Positions 1-7,423 of a stretch of DNA of 8,823 bases are shown piece by piece. The position numbers and the translations under genes were made by a program. The DNA is taken from positions 1 through 8,823 of the forward strand of contig VSPV01000111.1 in assembly GCA_009775605.1 (NCBI GenBank), in the 5' to 3' direction. Origin of the DNA: Paramuribaculum sp. GTDB lineage: Bacteria; Bacteroidota; Bacteroidia; Bacteroidales; Muribaculaceae. Each line of letters begins with the position of its first letter. The stretch's first letter is position 1. The notes below the pieces were generated by a model that saw only the letters and a list, made by a program, of their open reading frames with translations, did not search any database and was not told where the DNA came from.

Positions 1-74
1 ATGTTATGGTTTATCACCCGATATGTCCATTAGTGATTTTTCTGGCCCTTTTCATCACCCAAAATGTCCATTAG
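1..74 (-). mobile_element. Terminal fragment of an IS21-family-like insertion sequence
   Basis: Read on the minus strand, two 21-bp repeats (74-54 and 33-13) share the core CTAATGGACAT followed by GGGTGAT. They match at 19 of 21 positions and are spaced 41 bp apart. IS21-family ends are known to carry several such repeats (transposase IstA binding sites) and to begin with TG; here TGGACA starts at position 70. The element would continue leftwards out of the window, so no transposase is visible and neither target duplication nor the other end can be checked. The repeats begin exactly where the rhodanese reading frame stops, which supports an insertion boundary. The family assignment rests on end architecture alone. 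The exact terminus could lie a few bases either side, since both copies also share the preceding CTAA. Confidence 0.6.
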
Positions 75-412
75 ACCCCTTTTTCGGCAAGCTGAGAAGC
101 GGCAGCCGCTGATCTCCGACCACTTCGGCAATAGACATAGACCGGCCTGTCCGTTCCGAGCGCGCTCTCAGCGGACGAAAGGAATCCTTCCGACTTGAAA
201 TCGATATTGAGCGCCCCGGAAAGGTGTCCTTCCGCATACTCCTCAGGAGTCCGGACATCGACCACCACCGGATTAACACTCTTTACGCCCTCAGCAAATT
301 CCGGAGCGTCAACTGTCTTAAAAGTTTTCTCAGAACCGCCGCATGCGCATATTCCTCCGATTGAGAGAAACGACGCGGCAAATAAAGCCAATAGTTTTCT
401 TGAAGTTTTCAT
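71..412 (-). pseudogene. Rhodanese-domain lipoprotein, 3' end truncated by an insertion sequence
   Basis: The 113-residue product starts with a lipoprotein signal peptide (KTSRK, a hydrophobic stretch, then lipobox I-C-A-C with the lipidated Cys at 24), so it would sit on the cell envelope. A single rhodanese domain follows: VVDVRTPEEYAEGHLSGALN (51-69) and the active-site loop CRSGRRS at 95-101 with Cys95. Rhodanese domains of this kind pass sulfur or act in thiol redox chemistry; the substrate here is unknown. The frame ends at QLAEKGV, directly after the helix that follows the catalytic loop. Family members normally continue for about 20 residues (a strand and a GG-containing turn ending near a Trp). 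The stop codon lies in the adjacent insertion-sequence-like DNA. I chose the ATG at 412 rather than 511 because the signal peptide starts there. The gene is divergent from rmuC across a 77-bp gap. It is probably inactive or unstable, though a short folded product is possible. Confidence 0.75.
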
Positions 413-436
413 AGCGTAAAAATACCCAAACTTTCG

Positions 437-444
437 TATTTTTG
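437..444 (+). promoter_or_regulatory. Bacteroidetes -7 promoter element for rmuC
   Basis: TATTTTTG is a perfect match to the Bacteroidetes -7 consensus TAnnTTTG and is followed by CA, as is common. It lies 45 bases before the rmuC start codon. No TTTG was found at the expected -33 position, so only the -7 half is supported. Confidence 0.5.
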
Positions 445-489
445 CAACCAAACCTTCATTATCATTGACACACTCATTCAAATAATATA

Positions 490-1824
490 ATGACCGGAAT
501 AACAATAACAACCCTGATTGTCTGCGTGGTGATGGGAATATGCCTGATTATCCAGCTGCACAATCTGAACGAAACAAAGAAAAGAGAAAGAGTACTCCAA
601 TCGGAAAAAGAAGATGCCATCCATGCCCGGCTGATTGCCGAGTCTCGCTTACGTGAGCTTGAGGCCCGACGAGAGGTAGAATATGCCGCATTGCGCAAAG
701 AGAGCGAGCTGAAGATGCAGATAACCCGCGAGCTCTCCGAGCGGTCAGAAAAGAACTTCCGATTGATGGCAAATGAAATTCTGAAACAGAGCACTGAAAC
801 CCTGCGCGACGAGAACACGCAGCGTCTGGGACTGCTCATAAATCCTCTTCGCGAACAGATAGAGGGCTTTAAGCGTCAGGTGTCCGAGACCTATTCCAGC
901 GAAGCCCGCGAAAGATTCTCTCTCCAGCAACGCATCAAAGAGCTTATAGATGTGAACAACACCATAGGAAAGGAGGCAAGAGAACTTTCTTCAGCCCTTC
1001 GCGGAAACACAAGAACTCAGGGCGCCTGGGGTGAAATGGTGCTGGAGACCATCCTTGAAAGATCCGGACTGAGAAAAGGAGAAGAATTCACAGTGCAGCA
1101 GACCGAAGATGAAAACGGCAACGCCCTGCGCGACGAAAGCGGCAGAGCGCTACGGCCGGATGTGGTGATAAACTACCCCGAAGGCCGAGTGATGGTAATC
1201 GATTCAAAGGTATCGCTCACCGCCTTTGTTGACTATATGAACACTGACGACGAAAACGCCCGTAAAATAGCCGCCAAAGCCCATCTGGACTCCGTGAATA
1301 AACACATCGCGGAGCTTGCGGCAAAAAATTACCATGATTACGTGGGAACCGACAAACTCGACTTTACTGTGATGTTCATACCCAATGAGGCCGCCTATTC
1401 CACAGCCATGACACTTGACCCAGGCTTATGGCAGAAAGCTTTCGACCGGCATGTAATCGTTGTCTCCCCCACCCAGCTCATTGGATTGCTGCGCCTCGTG
1501 GCACAAATCTGGAATCAGGACCGCCAGACGCGCAATGCTCTCGAAATAGCAGAAAAGGCCGGTGCGATGTACGACAAATTCGTTGGTCTCACAGAGGATC
1601 TGGCACGTGTGGCAAATTCTATCTCCTCGGCACAAAAGACATGCGACTCAGCCATAGGCAAACTGAACCGCGGTCGGGGTAATCTTGTGGGCCGAGCCCA
1701 GGAACTCCGCGACCTTGGCGCCAAAACAAAAAAACAGCTGAAAATCAACAGCGAGGAAAGGCAACTTTCCACGCATCAGACAGAAGAAACGGACGCCTAC
1801 TCTTCGTGCGATCATGATTCATAA
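490..1824 (+). CDS. rmuC: DNA recombination protein RmuC
   Basis: The 444-residue protein matches the RmuC family in layout and length (E. coli RmuC is about 475). An N-terminal membrane segment (residues 3-21) is followed by a long charged coiled coil (about 26-125) and the RmuC domain (about 150-410). Typical blocks are QGAWGEMVLETILERSGL from 177, RPDVVINYPEGR from 222, and VIDSKVSL around 237-242. Asp224 with D238-S-K240 looks like a PD-(D/E)XK nuclease-type core. RmuC is known to limit inversions and rearrangements at short inverted repeats; its biochemistry is poorly defined. The membrane anchor suggests an inner-membrane position. The C-terminal tail after GRGNLVGRAQELRDLGAKTK is polar, probably disordered, and overlaps the 3' end of the convergent sigma-factor gene by 13 bases. 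The ATG at 490 directly precedes the membrane segment and no ribosome-binding site is evident. Confidence 0.93.
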   Translation: MTGITITTLIVCVVMGICLIIQLHNLNETKKRERVLQSEKEDAIHARLIAESRLRELEARREVEYAALRKESELKMQITRELSERSEKNFRLMANEILKQSTETLRDENTQRLGLLINPLREQIEGFKRQVSETYSSEARERFSLQQRIKELIDVNNTIGKEARELSSALRGNTRTQGAWGEMVLETILERSGLRKGEEFTVQQTEDENGNALRDESGRALRPDVVINYPEGRVMVIDSKVSLTAFVDYMNTDDENARKIAAKAHLDSVNKHIAELAAKNYHDYVGTDKLDFTVMFIPNEAAYSTAMTLDPGLWQKAFDRHVIVVSPTQLIGLLRLVAQIWNQDRQTRNALEIAEKAGAMYDKFVGLTEDLARVANSISSAQKTCDSAIGKLNRGRGNLVGRAQELRDLGAKTKKQLKINSEERQLSTHQTEETDAYSSCDHDS

Positions 1825-2360
1825 TCCTTCAGCAAAACCCGAAGTCGTTTTCGTGCATAATATATTCGGCTCTTTACGGTTCCGACGGGCAGATTCATTT
1901 GCCGTGCAATCTCCGCATACTTATAACCCGACAGATGCATTGAAAACGGGATTCTGTATCCGTCCTCGAAACTACTTATAACATCATTAATCTCACTTAC
2001 TGCATAGGAGTTTTCAGGCGAAGCAAGTCCAGATTCCTGAGGAAGATTCAGAAAATAAAGGTCGTCCGTCCCGTCAAGCATCGTTGCGCTCCTGATGGTA
2101 CGCCGATAATTGTTAATGAAGATATTACGCATTATAGTGAAAACCCATCCTTTGAAATTGGTGTTTTCAGAGTACTTCTCTTCATTATCGAGGGCTTTGA
2201 GCGTGGTGTCCTGAAGAAGATCATAGGCATCGTCGCGGTTTGAAGTAAGTATATAGGCAAAATTCAGAAGATTCGTCTGCAATGCGACAAGACGCGCCTG
2301 GAATTTGTTGTTTACCATAGTCAGTGTGTATTTGAAATATGTCTGAGACCTTTTATACAT
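1812..2360 (-). CDS. ECF-type RNA polymerase sigma factor (sigma-70 family)
   Basis: This 182-residue protein has the two-domain ECF sigma layout. Region 2 (about 28-90) includes LLNFAYILTSNRDDAYDLLQ and the -10 recognition part NFKGWVFTIMRNIFINNYRR. Region 4 (about 122-176) includes a helix-turn-helix, YAEIARQMNLPVGTVKSRIY (148-167), for -35/-33 recognition. It is cytoplasmic and directs core RNA polymerase to a regulon that cannot be read from here. No anti-sigma, FecR-like or TonB-linked gene adjoins it, so it is either controlled in trans or by its own level. The first ATG (2360) is favoured because AAGGGAGG lies six bases upstream (2374-2367), an unusually strong Shine-Dalgarno for this phylum. 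The ATG at 2318 (MVNNKF) is closer to where many relatives begin and remains possible. The gene converges on rmuC and overlaps it by 13 bases. Confidence 0.92.
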   Translation of the reverse strand: MYKRSQTYFKYTLTMVNNKFQARLVALQTNLLNFAYILTSNRDDAYDLLQDTTLKALDNEEKYSENTNFKGWVFTIMRNIFINNYRRTIRSATMLDGTDDLYFLNLPQESGLASPENSYAVSEINDVISSFEDGYRIPFSMHLSGYKYAEIARQMNLPVGTVKSRIYYARKRLRVLLKDYES

Positions 2361-2366
2361 TGAAAA

Positions 2367-2374
2367 CCTCCCTT
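2367..2374 (-). promoter_or_regulatory. Strong Shine-Dalgarno for the sigma factor gene
   Basis: AAGGGAGG on the minus strand, six bases before ATG 2360, is nearly the full anti-16S complement. Other genes here lack such a site. It decides the sigma-factor start in favour of the longer form. Confidence 0.6.
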
Positions 2375-2402
2375 AAAAAGCAATTGTTTCGGTTTTTAGC
2401 TG

Positions 2403-2432
2403 AGTTTGAGGTTCTTTAGCTATTTTCAAACT
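2403..2432. repeat. Inverted repeat upstream of the sigma factor gene
   Basis: AGTTTGA (2403-2409) and TCAAACT (2426-2432) are perfect 7-bp arms around a 16-base spacer. A TTTAGCT direct repeat (2395-2401 and 2415-2421, 20 bp apart) overlaps it. The site is 43-72 bases upstream of the sigma-factor start, so it could be an operator or a leader hairpin. Short A+T-rich arms can occur by chance. Confidence 0.3.
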
Positions 2433-2571
2433 TTTTCATATCGTTTTTAACATAAAGCGCAAGGCATCCTTCACTTCCGTCATACAACAAGCCACAATTC
2501 TTAAGGGAATGGTTCGCTCCACAATTTCCACAATAATCATATGAAAGAATGAGAGAAAAGAAAATAATAAG

Positions 2572-2579
2572 TACCTTTG
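2572..2579 (+). promoter_or_regulatory. Bacteroidetes -7 promoter element for the dCMP deaminase operon
   Basis: TACCTTTG followed by CA is a classic Bacteroidetes -7 box (TAnnTTTG). It lies 59 bases before the dCMP deaminase start, giving a leader of about 50 bases. A clear TTTG at -33 is absent. It probably drives the three-gene run through the folate cyclo-ligase gene. Confidence 0.65.
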
Positions 2580-2638
2580 CAGAAATAAACAAGTCATTGC
2601 ATCGCGATACATTTTCGGGCAGAAAAATGCCATAGATA

Positions 2639-3070
2639 ATGGAACAGACAGACAAACACCTTATTCTTGATAAGCGCTATCTGCGCATGGCCTCAATATG
2701 GGCCGAAAACTCTTACTGCACACGCCGGCGCGTGGGAGCGCTGCTTGTTAAGGACCAAATGATAATATCAGACGGTTTCAACGGTACTCCCGCAGGTTTT
2801 GAAAACATTTGTGAGGATGAAAACGGCATCACCAAACCTTACGTGCTGCACGCCGAGGCAAACGCCATCACAAAAGTGGCGCGCAGCAACAATTCTTCCG
2901 CTGGCTCCACCCTCTATGTGACCGCTTCTCCCTGCATGGAATGTTCCAAACTCATCATCCAGGCCGGAATAATAAGAGTGGTATATCGTGATTTATACCG
3001 GATTACCGACGGGCTTGAACTTCTGAGGCGGGCCAGGGTAGAAACAGTACATATCCCTGACTTGGATTAA
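2639..3070 (+). CDS. dCMP deaminase (ComE operon protein 2 / deoxycytidylate deaminase family)
   Basis: The 143-residue protein is of the cytidine/deoxycytidylate deaminase fold. The zinc site is complete: H71-A-E73 (His ligand, Glu proton shuttle) and P98-C-M-E-C102 (Cys99 and Cys102 ligands). The upstream block GFNGTPAGFENICED (46-60) is the substrate-loop signature of dCMP deaminases, which separates it from tRNA adenosine and free cytidine deaminases. It converts dCMP to dUMP in the cytoplasm, supplying thymidylate synthase. It is the first gene of a likely operon with the S41 peptidase (78-bp gap) and the folate cyclo-ligase. Length is normal for the bacterial short form. The ATG at 2639 lies downstream of the promoter and gives the expected N-terminus. 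Allosteric control by dCTP/dTTP, known in some family members, cannot be judged here. Confidence 0.92.
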   Translation: MEQTDKHLILDKRYLRMASIWAENSYCTRRRVGALLVKDQMIISDGFNGTPAGFENICEDENGITKPYVLHAEANAITKVARSNNSSAGSTLYVTASPCMECSKLIIQAGIIRVVYRDLYRITDGLELLRRARVETVHIPDLD

Positions 3071-3076
3071 GGCTGT

Positions 3077-3090
3077 TCGCCCGCAGGCGA
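3077..3090 (+). terminator. Small hairpin between the dCMP deaminase and peptidase genes
   Basis: TCGCC (3077-3081) and GGCGA (3086-3090) form a perfect 5-bp stem with a CGCA loop, followed by TATTTAT rather than a run of T. It starts seven bases after the deaminase stop. It may be a weak attenuator or mRNA-stabilising hairpin; a full terminator is not supported. Confidence 0.3.
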
Positions 3091-3148
3091 TATTTATACC
3101 TACATACACTATTTTGCACTTTACTTCACACCATCCATCATCAGCACG

Positions 3149-4792
3149 ATGAACATAGATTTCAAAAAAACATCTGTATGGATTCCACTCATGGTCGCCG
3201 TGGCTTTTGCAGGCGGCATTCTTTTGGGTGCCAAATTTTTCAGCATAGACATATCGGAGGGACAAAACAAACTTGGAACCGTACTCCACTATATTGAAAA
3301 TGAGTATGTGGACAAAGTCAGCACCGACAGCCTGATTGAGAAAACCATTCCCGATATTCTTTCTAAACTTGACCCTCATTCAGCCTATATACCGGCCAGC
3401 GAACTTCAGAGCGTGAACGAGGAGCTTGACGGGTCGTTCTGCGGCATCGGCATTCAGTTTAACACCCTCAACGACACCATAACCGTCGTAGAGGTAATAT
3501 CCGGAGGCCCGTCGGAAAAAGTAGGCATCATGGCAGGCGACAGAATAGTGGAAATCAATGACACAGTTGTCAATACCAAGGAATGGACCGACAACAATAT
3601 CATTTCGCGCCTCAGAGGACCGCGGGACACAAAAGTAAAACTCGGCGTTCTCCGTGCCACAAGCCCAAAGATGCTTGAATTTGAAGTGACACGCGGCGAC
3701 ATTCCCGTGGCAAGCGTTGAGTCAAGTTATATGCTCAATCCCACTACCGGCTTCATACGCGTCAGCAAGTTCGGCCGCACCACTTTCGAAGAGTTCCTGA
3801 ACGCTCTGGTTGACCTGCGCAGCCGTGGTGCCCAAGATTACGTGATAGATCTCCGTGGAAACACCGGTGGCTACATGGAAATCGCCATACTTATGGCAAA
3901 CGAATTTCTGCCTGCCGGCAAACTCATCGTGTCCACCCACGGGCGCGACGGGAGAGCCGAAAGCATGGCTTTCAGCGACGGCAACGGCGCTTTTGCCGAT
4001 TCAAGAGTGGCCGTTCTTATTGATGAATACTCTGCAAGCGCAAGCGAAATCTTCGCCGGGGCCATGCAGGATAATGACCGGGGAACAATATTAGGACGTC
4101 GCTCATTCGGCAAGGGTCTTGTCCAGAAGCAGATTTCTCTTCCCGACAGTAGCGCTCTGCGTCTTACCACGGCCCGTTATTATACTCCCTCGGGCCGATG
4201 CATTCAGAAAACATATACTCCCGGAAACATCGACAGCTATGGAATGGAAATAGCCGAACGCTACAGCCATGGCGAAGGTTTCAGCGCCGACAGTGCACAT
4301 ATCGACAAATCCGTGGTCTACCACACTGCGGGTGGCCGCGAGGTTTACGGAGGTGGCGGCATCATGCCCGATATCTTTGTGCCTAACGACACCAGCGGTA
4401 TTTCATCATATTATATCAATGTGTTGAACGCCGGAATGCTTCAGCGGTTCGCATTCAGATTTGCCGATATCAACCGTGGCCAACTGTCGGAAGCCACCAC
4501 TGTGGATGAGGTTGAAAGCCTGTTGCCGAACGACGACCAGCTGCTGTCGGATTTCGTGGCATTTGCAAAGAAAGAAGGCGGAATAGCTCCGCGCTGGTAT
4601 TATATAAACCTTTCCCGCGACTTAATTGTTAGTCAGTTAAAGGCGCTGATAGCACGCGATGTCCTTGGCACGTCGGCCTTCTATGAAGTCATAAACCGTC
4701 AGGACAAGGCTGTGGAGCGTGCGCTTGAGGAGCTTAAAAACGGCGAACCAACCCTCAACAAGCAAGCGTCTGACACTATAACTGTCCGATGA
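3149..4792 (+). CDS. S41 family C-terminal processing peptidase (CtpA/Prc-like)
   Basis: The 547-residue protein has an N-terminal membrane anchor or uncleaved signal (about 11-28: WIPLMVAVAFAGGILLGAKF region), placing the rest in the periplasm. Then come a helical part with LDPHSAYIPASE (74-85), a PDZ domain (about 95-185, with GIGIQF, GGPSEKVGIMAGDRIVEIN and RLRGPRDTKVKL), and the S41 protease core. The catalytic set is intact: Ser297 in EYSASASEI, Lys322 and Gln326 in FGKGLVQ. The 25-residue Ser-Lys spacing is that of CtpB (309/334/338) and Prc (452/477). Such enzymes trim or degrade envelope proteins at their C-termini under PDZ control; the substrate is unknown. A C-terminal extension (about 420-547) has no motif I recognise. 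The stop codon overlaps the next start in ATGA, implying translational coupling to the cyclo-ligase. Similar gene order occurs in Bacteroides as I recall, but I cannot verify that here. Confidence 0.94.
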   Translation: MNIDFKKTSVWIPLMVAVAFAGGILLGAKFFSIDISEGQNKLGTVLHYIENEYVDKVSTDSLIEKTIPDILSKLDPHSAYIPASELQSVNEELDGSFCGIGIQFNTLNDTITVVEVISGGPSEKVGIMAGDRIVEINDTVVNTKEWTDNNIISRLRGPRDTKVKLGVLRATSPKMLEFEVTRGDIPVASVESSYMLNPTTGFIRVSKFGRTTFEEFLNALVDLRSRGAQDYVIDLRGNTGGYMEIAILMANEFLPAGKLIVSTHGRDGRAESMAFSDGNGAFADSRVAVLIDEYSASASEIFAGAMQDNDRGTILGRRSFGKGLVQKQISLPDSSALRLTTARYYTPSGRCIQKTYTPGNIDSYGMEIAERYSHGEGFSADSAHIDKSVVYHTAGGREVYGGGGIMPDIFVPNDTSGISSYYINVLNAGMLQRFAFRFADINRGQLSEATTVDEVESLLPNDDQLLSDFVAFAKKEGGIAPRWYYINLSRDLIVSQLKALIARDVLGTSAFYEVINRQDKAVERALEELKNGEPTLNKQASDTITVR

Positions 4793-5340
4793 TGAATAAG
4801 AATGATATCCGACTGAGAATGCGCGCACGCAAGAGTCTGCTTGATGATGATGAACGTCAGAAAGCGGCCCGAAGCGTATTCGACCGGCTTGAACAGCTTG
4901 CCGCATTTCTGATGAGCGACAGGATATTGATGTACAATTCCCTGCCCGACGAACTTTCCACCCGGGAATTCCTTAACAAATGGAGTGGCAAGAAACGCTT
5001 TTTCCTTCCGAGGGTCAACGGTATAGACCTGGAGATTCTGCCCTACGACCGCACACGCCTTCGTTCCGGAGCATTCCGAATAGAAGAACCGGAGGGCGAT
5101 GAGCTGACAGATGCCTCCGATATGGAAATGGTAGTGGTACCGGCTGTAGCTTACGACCGGAAATGCAATCGCGTGGGCCGTGGCAAAGGATACTATGACA
5201 GATTGCTCTCGCGCACACGGGCTCTGAAAGTGGGAGTGGCCTACGATTTTCAGCTTATCGACGAGATGGAGGCTGACCCGTTTGATGTGCCTGTGGATAT
5301 CGTAATTACCGAGTCGGCAATCATCTACCGCAGGCGATAA
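4789..5340 (+). CDS. 5-formyltetrahydrofolate cyclo-ligase
   Basis: The 183-residue protein matches the cyclo-ligase (MTHFS/YgfA) family in length and order. It opens with a basic helix, IRLRMRARKSLLDDDERQKA; Y49 N50 S51 follow near the folate-site strand; EPEGDELTD lies in the middle. The hallmark is the glycine-rich phosphate/folate loop G130-R-G-K-G-Y-Y-D137 within VGRGKGYYDRLL. The enzyme uses ATP to convert 5-formyl-THF to 5,10-methenyl-THF, returning a storage or inhibitory folate to the one-carbon pool. Its ATG overlaps the peptidase stop (ATGA). A second ATG follows at 4792, so the true start may be one codon later. It is the last gene of the likely operon with dCMP deaminase, both feeding thymidylate synthesis. 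C-terminal DPFDVPVDIVITE is typical. Confidence 0.93.
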   Translation: MMNKNDIRLRMRARKSLLDDDERQKAARSVFDRLEQLAAFLMSDRILMYNSLPDELSTREFLNKWSGKKRFFLPRVNGIDLEILPYDRTRLRSGAFRIEEPEGDELTDASDMEMVVVPAVAYDRKCNRVGRGKGYYDRLLSRTRALKVGVAYDFQLIDEMEADPFDVPVDIVITESAIIYRRR

Positions 5341-5381
5341 GCAGAATCTTTATCCCTGCCAAATAGTCCTAATACTCTCTT

Positions 5382-5396
5382 CGGCCCTCCTGGCCG
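5382..5396 (+). terminator. GC-rich hairpin after the cyclo-ligase gene
   Basis: CGGCC (5382-5386) and GGCCG (5392-5396) form a perfect 5-bp stem around CTCCT, 42 bases after the cyclo-ligase stop. TTGG follows rather than a T run, so termination would be weak. The stem also abuts the -33 region of the ABC-F promoter, so another role is possible. Confidence 0.3.
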
Positions 5397-5427
5397 TTGG
5401 AATTGGCGTGGTTTTTAAGTACCTTTG
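5397..5427 (+). promoter_or_regulatory. Bacteroidetes promoter for the ABC-F gene (-33 and -7)
   Basis: TACCTTTG (5420-5427), followed by CA, is a perfect -7 box. TTGG (5397-5400), a one-base variant of the -33 TTTG, lies 19 bases upstream of it, within the usual spacing. Transcription would begin about 5433, so the ATG at 5408 is upstream of the transcript and cannot be the start. Confidence 0.65.
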
Positions 5428-5455
5428 CAGCCGAATTCCAAACAAGGCACAAGAG

Positions 5456-7423
5456 ATGGTATCCATTCAGAATCTTAGCGTTGAGTTCAGCGCCAAATCC
5501 CTCTTCGACAATATAAATTACGTGATTAACCCGCGTGACCGCATAGCGCTCGTAGGGAAAAATGGTGCCGGAAAATCCACAATGCTCAAAATCATCGCAG
5601 GTATCCAGAGCCCGACTTCCGGCAAGGTTTCCATGCCTCGGGACATTACCGTAGGTTATCTGCCACAGCAGATGGAGCTAAACGATACCCTCACGGTTAA
5701 AGAGGAGGTCAGAAAAGCCTTTGCTCATATCGATGACCTGAAACGCAAGCTTGACGAAGCCACCGAAGAACTCTCCTCGCGCACGGATTATGAGAGTGAT
5801 GAATATCATGAGCTGATTGAGCGCGTAAGTTCTCTTTCCGAAAGGATGGCAATGGAGCAAAGTGAGAACTGCGAGGCCGAAATGGAGAAGACGCTCACAG
5901 GCCTTGGATTCTTGCGGACTGATTTTGACAGACCCACATCGGAATTTTCCGGAGGATGGCGCATGCGCATCGAGCTTGCCAAGCTCCTTCTGCAGCGTCC
6001 GGATGTTCTCCTTCTCGACGAGCCTACCAACCATCTTGACATAGAGTCGATCCAGTGGCTGGAGCAGTTTCTGACGAGTAAAGCCGGAGCAGTGGTACTC
6101 GTGAGTCACGACCGCGCTTTCATAGACAATGTAACAAACCGGACCATTGAGATTTCATGCGGCAAAATCTATGATTACGCCGTGAACTATTCCCATTTTG
6201 TAGAGCTGAGAAAGGAAAGAGTCGAACAGCAGATGAGAGCTTTCCAGAATCAGCAGAAACAGATTCAGGAGACCGAGGATTTTATAGAACGGTTCAGATA
6301 CAAGGCCACGAAGAGCGTTCAGGTCCAGAGCCGAATAAAGCAACTCAACAAGATAGAGCGCATAGAGGTGGACGAGGTAGACAATTCACATATCAGCCTT
6401 CGCTTCCCTCCCGCACCACGCTCAGGCGACTATCCGCTTATACTCGACAACGTAGGTAAAGCATACGGCGATCACCAGGTTTTCGACGGAGCAACATTCA
6501 CGCTCAAACGTGGAGAAAAGATAGCCTTCGTAGGAAAAAACGGCGAAGGAAAATCCACCCTTGTGAAATGTATAATGGGTGAAATCCCCTTCACCGGTTC
6601 CCTCAAAATAGGCCACAATGTCAAGATTGGGTATTTCGCGCAAAACCAGGCCTCCATGCTCGACGGAGAGCTTACGGTATTCGATACGATTGACCGTGTG
6701 GCCACGGGCGACATACGCACTAAGATACGCGATATTCTCGGCGCATTCATGTTTGGAGGCGAAGCCTCTGATAAAAAGGTGAAGGTGCTTTCAGGTGGAG
6801 AAAAGACGCGCCTGGCCATGATAAAGCTTCTTCTCGAGCCCGTGAATCTTCTTATATTGGACGAGCCGACCAACCATCTCGACATGCGCACCAAGGATAT
6901 CCTTAAGCAAGCTATCCGAGATTTCAACGGCACTGTGATTGTGGTGAGCCACGACCGAGAGTTTCTTGACGGGCTCGTGGAAAAGGTTTATGAATTCGGC
7001 GGAGGAAAGGTCAAGGAATGCCTCGGAGGCATCTACGAGTTTCTTGAGAAGAAAAAGATTGCCTCTCTCTCCGAACTTGAAATCTCAAAAGATAAGAAGC
7101 CTTCTGTGGAGAAATCCGCATCCGATACGGCATCATCGAAAAAGACCGAGCCAGCGGCGTCAGGCAACAAGGAAGTTTCAAGACTAAGCTATGCCGAACA
7201 GAAAGAACGGGAAAAGAATCTCCGAAGACTGAAGAAAAAGGTTGAGGACGCAGAGGCTGAAATCAGCCGCCTGGAGGGAACCGTTGCTGAGATCGAAAAG
7301 GAAATGGCTGCCGGTGAATTCTCCGACGACTTATGCCAACGCCATGCAAAAGCACAAAAGGATCTTGAGAATGCAATGAGCCTTTGGGAAATCGCCTCAA
7401 TGGAACTGGAAAGCTTCCAATGA
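5456..7423 (+). CDS. ABC-F family ATPase (ribosome-associated translation factor)
   Basis: The 655-residue soluble protein has two ABC ATPase domains and no membrane segments, which defines ABC-F. Domain 1 has Walker A GKNGAGKST (34-42), signature SGGW (165-168) and Walker B LLLDEPTNHLD with D188/E189. Domain 2 has GKNGEGKST (360-368), LSGGEKT (S446) and DEPTNHLD with D469/E470. Both catalytic Glu residues are present. The interdomain linker (about 250-310) carries FIERFRYKATKSVQVQSRIK, the helical region that contacts P-site tRNA in characterised ABC-F proteins. A low-complexity Ser/Lys/Glu tether (about 545-580) leads to a C-terminal coiled coil (about 580-655), as in YdiF/Uup/YheS-type members. 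Function is likely rescue or tuning of stalled ribosomes; an antibiotic-protection role is not indicated. The start at 5456 (MVSIQNLSVEF) is chosen over 5408 because the promoter lies between them and the ABC fold begins here. Confidence 0.93.
   Translation: MVSIQNLSVEFSAKSLFDNINYVINPRDRIALVGKNGAGKSTMLKIIAGIQSPTSGKVSMPRDITVGYLPQQMELNDTLTVKEEVRKAFAHIDDLKRKLDEATEELSSRTDYESDEYHELIERVSSLSERMAMEQSENCEAEMEKTLTGLGFLRTDFDRPTSEFSGGWRMRIELAKLLLQRPDVLLLDEPTNHLDIESIQWLEQFLTSKAGAVVLVSHDRAFIDNVTNRTIEISCGKIYDYAVNYSHFVELRKERVEQQMRAFQNQQKQIQETEDFIERFRYKATKSVQVQSRIKQLNKIERIEVDEVDNSHISLRFPPAPRSGDYPLILDNVGKAYGDHQVFDGATFTLKRGEKIAFVGKNGEGKSTLVKCIMGEIPFTGSLKIGHNVKIGYFAQNQASMLDGELTVFDTIDRVATGDIRTKIRDILGAFMFGGEASDKKVKVLSGGEKTRLAMIKLLLEPVNLLILDEPTNHLDMRTKDILKQAIRDFNGTVIVVSHDREFLDGLVEKVYEFGGGKVKECLGGIYEFLEKKKIASLSELEISKDKKPSVEKSASDTASSKKTEPAASGNKEVSRLSYAEQKEREKNLRRLKKKVEDAEAEISRLEGTVAEIEKEMAAGEFSDDLCQRHAKAQKDLENAMSLWEIASMELESFQ

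Noticed and set aside
413..511. N-terminal extension of the rhodanese protein from the ATG at 511
   Set aside because: The lipoprotein signal peptide begins at the ATG at 412; the extension would bury it and overlaps the start of rmuC.
2416..2655. Minus-strand open frame of 79 codons (and an overlapping 65-codon frame) opposite the dCMP deaminase leader
   Set aside because: It overlaps the deaminase promoter and start, is rich in Ile, Phe, Leu, Ser and Cys as expected from A+T-rich DNA, and shows no domain texture.
3081..5340. Shared 12-mer CCGCAGGCGATA at 3081-3092 and 5329-5340
   Set aside because: One copy is part of a small hairpin and the other is the coding end of the cyclo-ligase gene; with only two copies and no wider similarity this looks like coincidence.
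5408..5455. N-terminal extension of the ABC-F protein from the ATG at 5408
   Set aside because: The -7 box TACCTTTG lies inside this extension, so the transcript starts after it. The ABC fold begins at the Met encoded at 5456.
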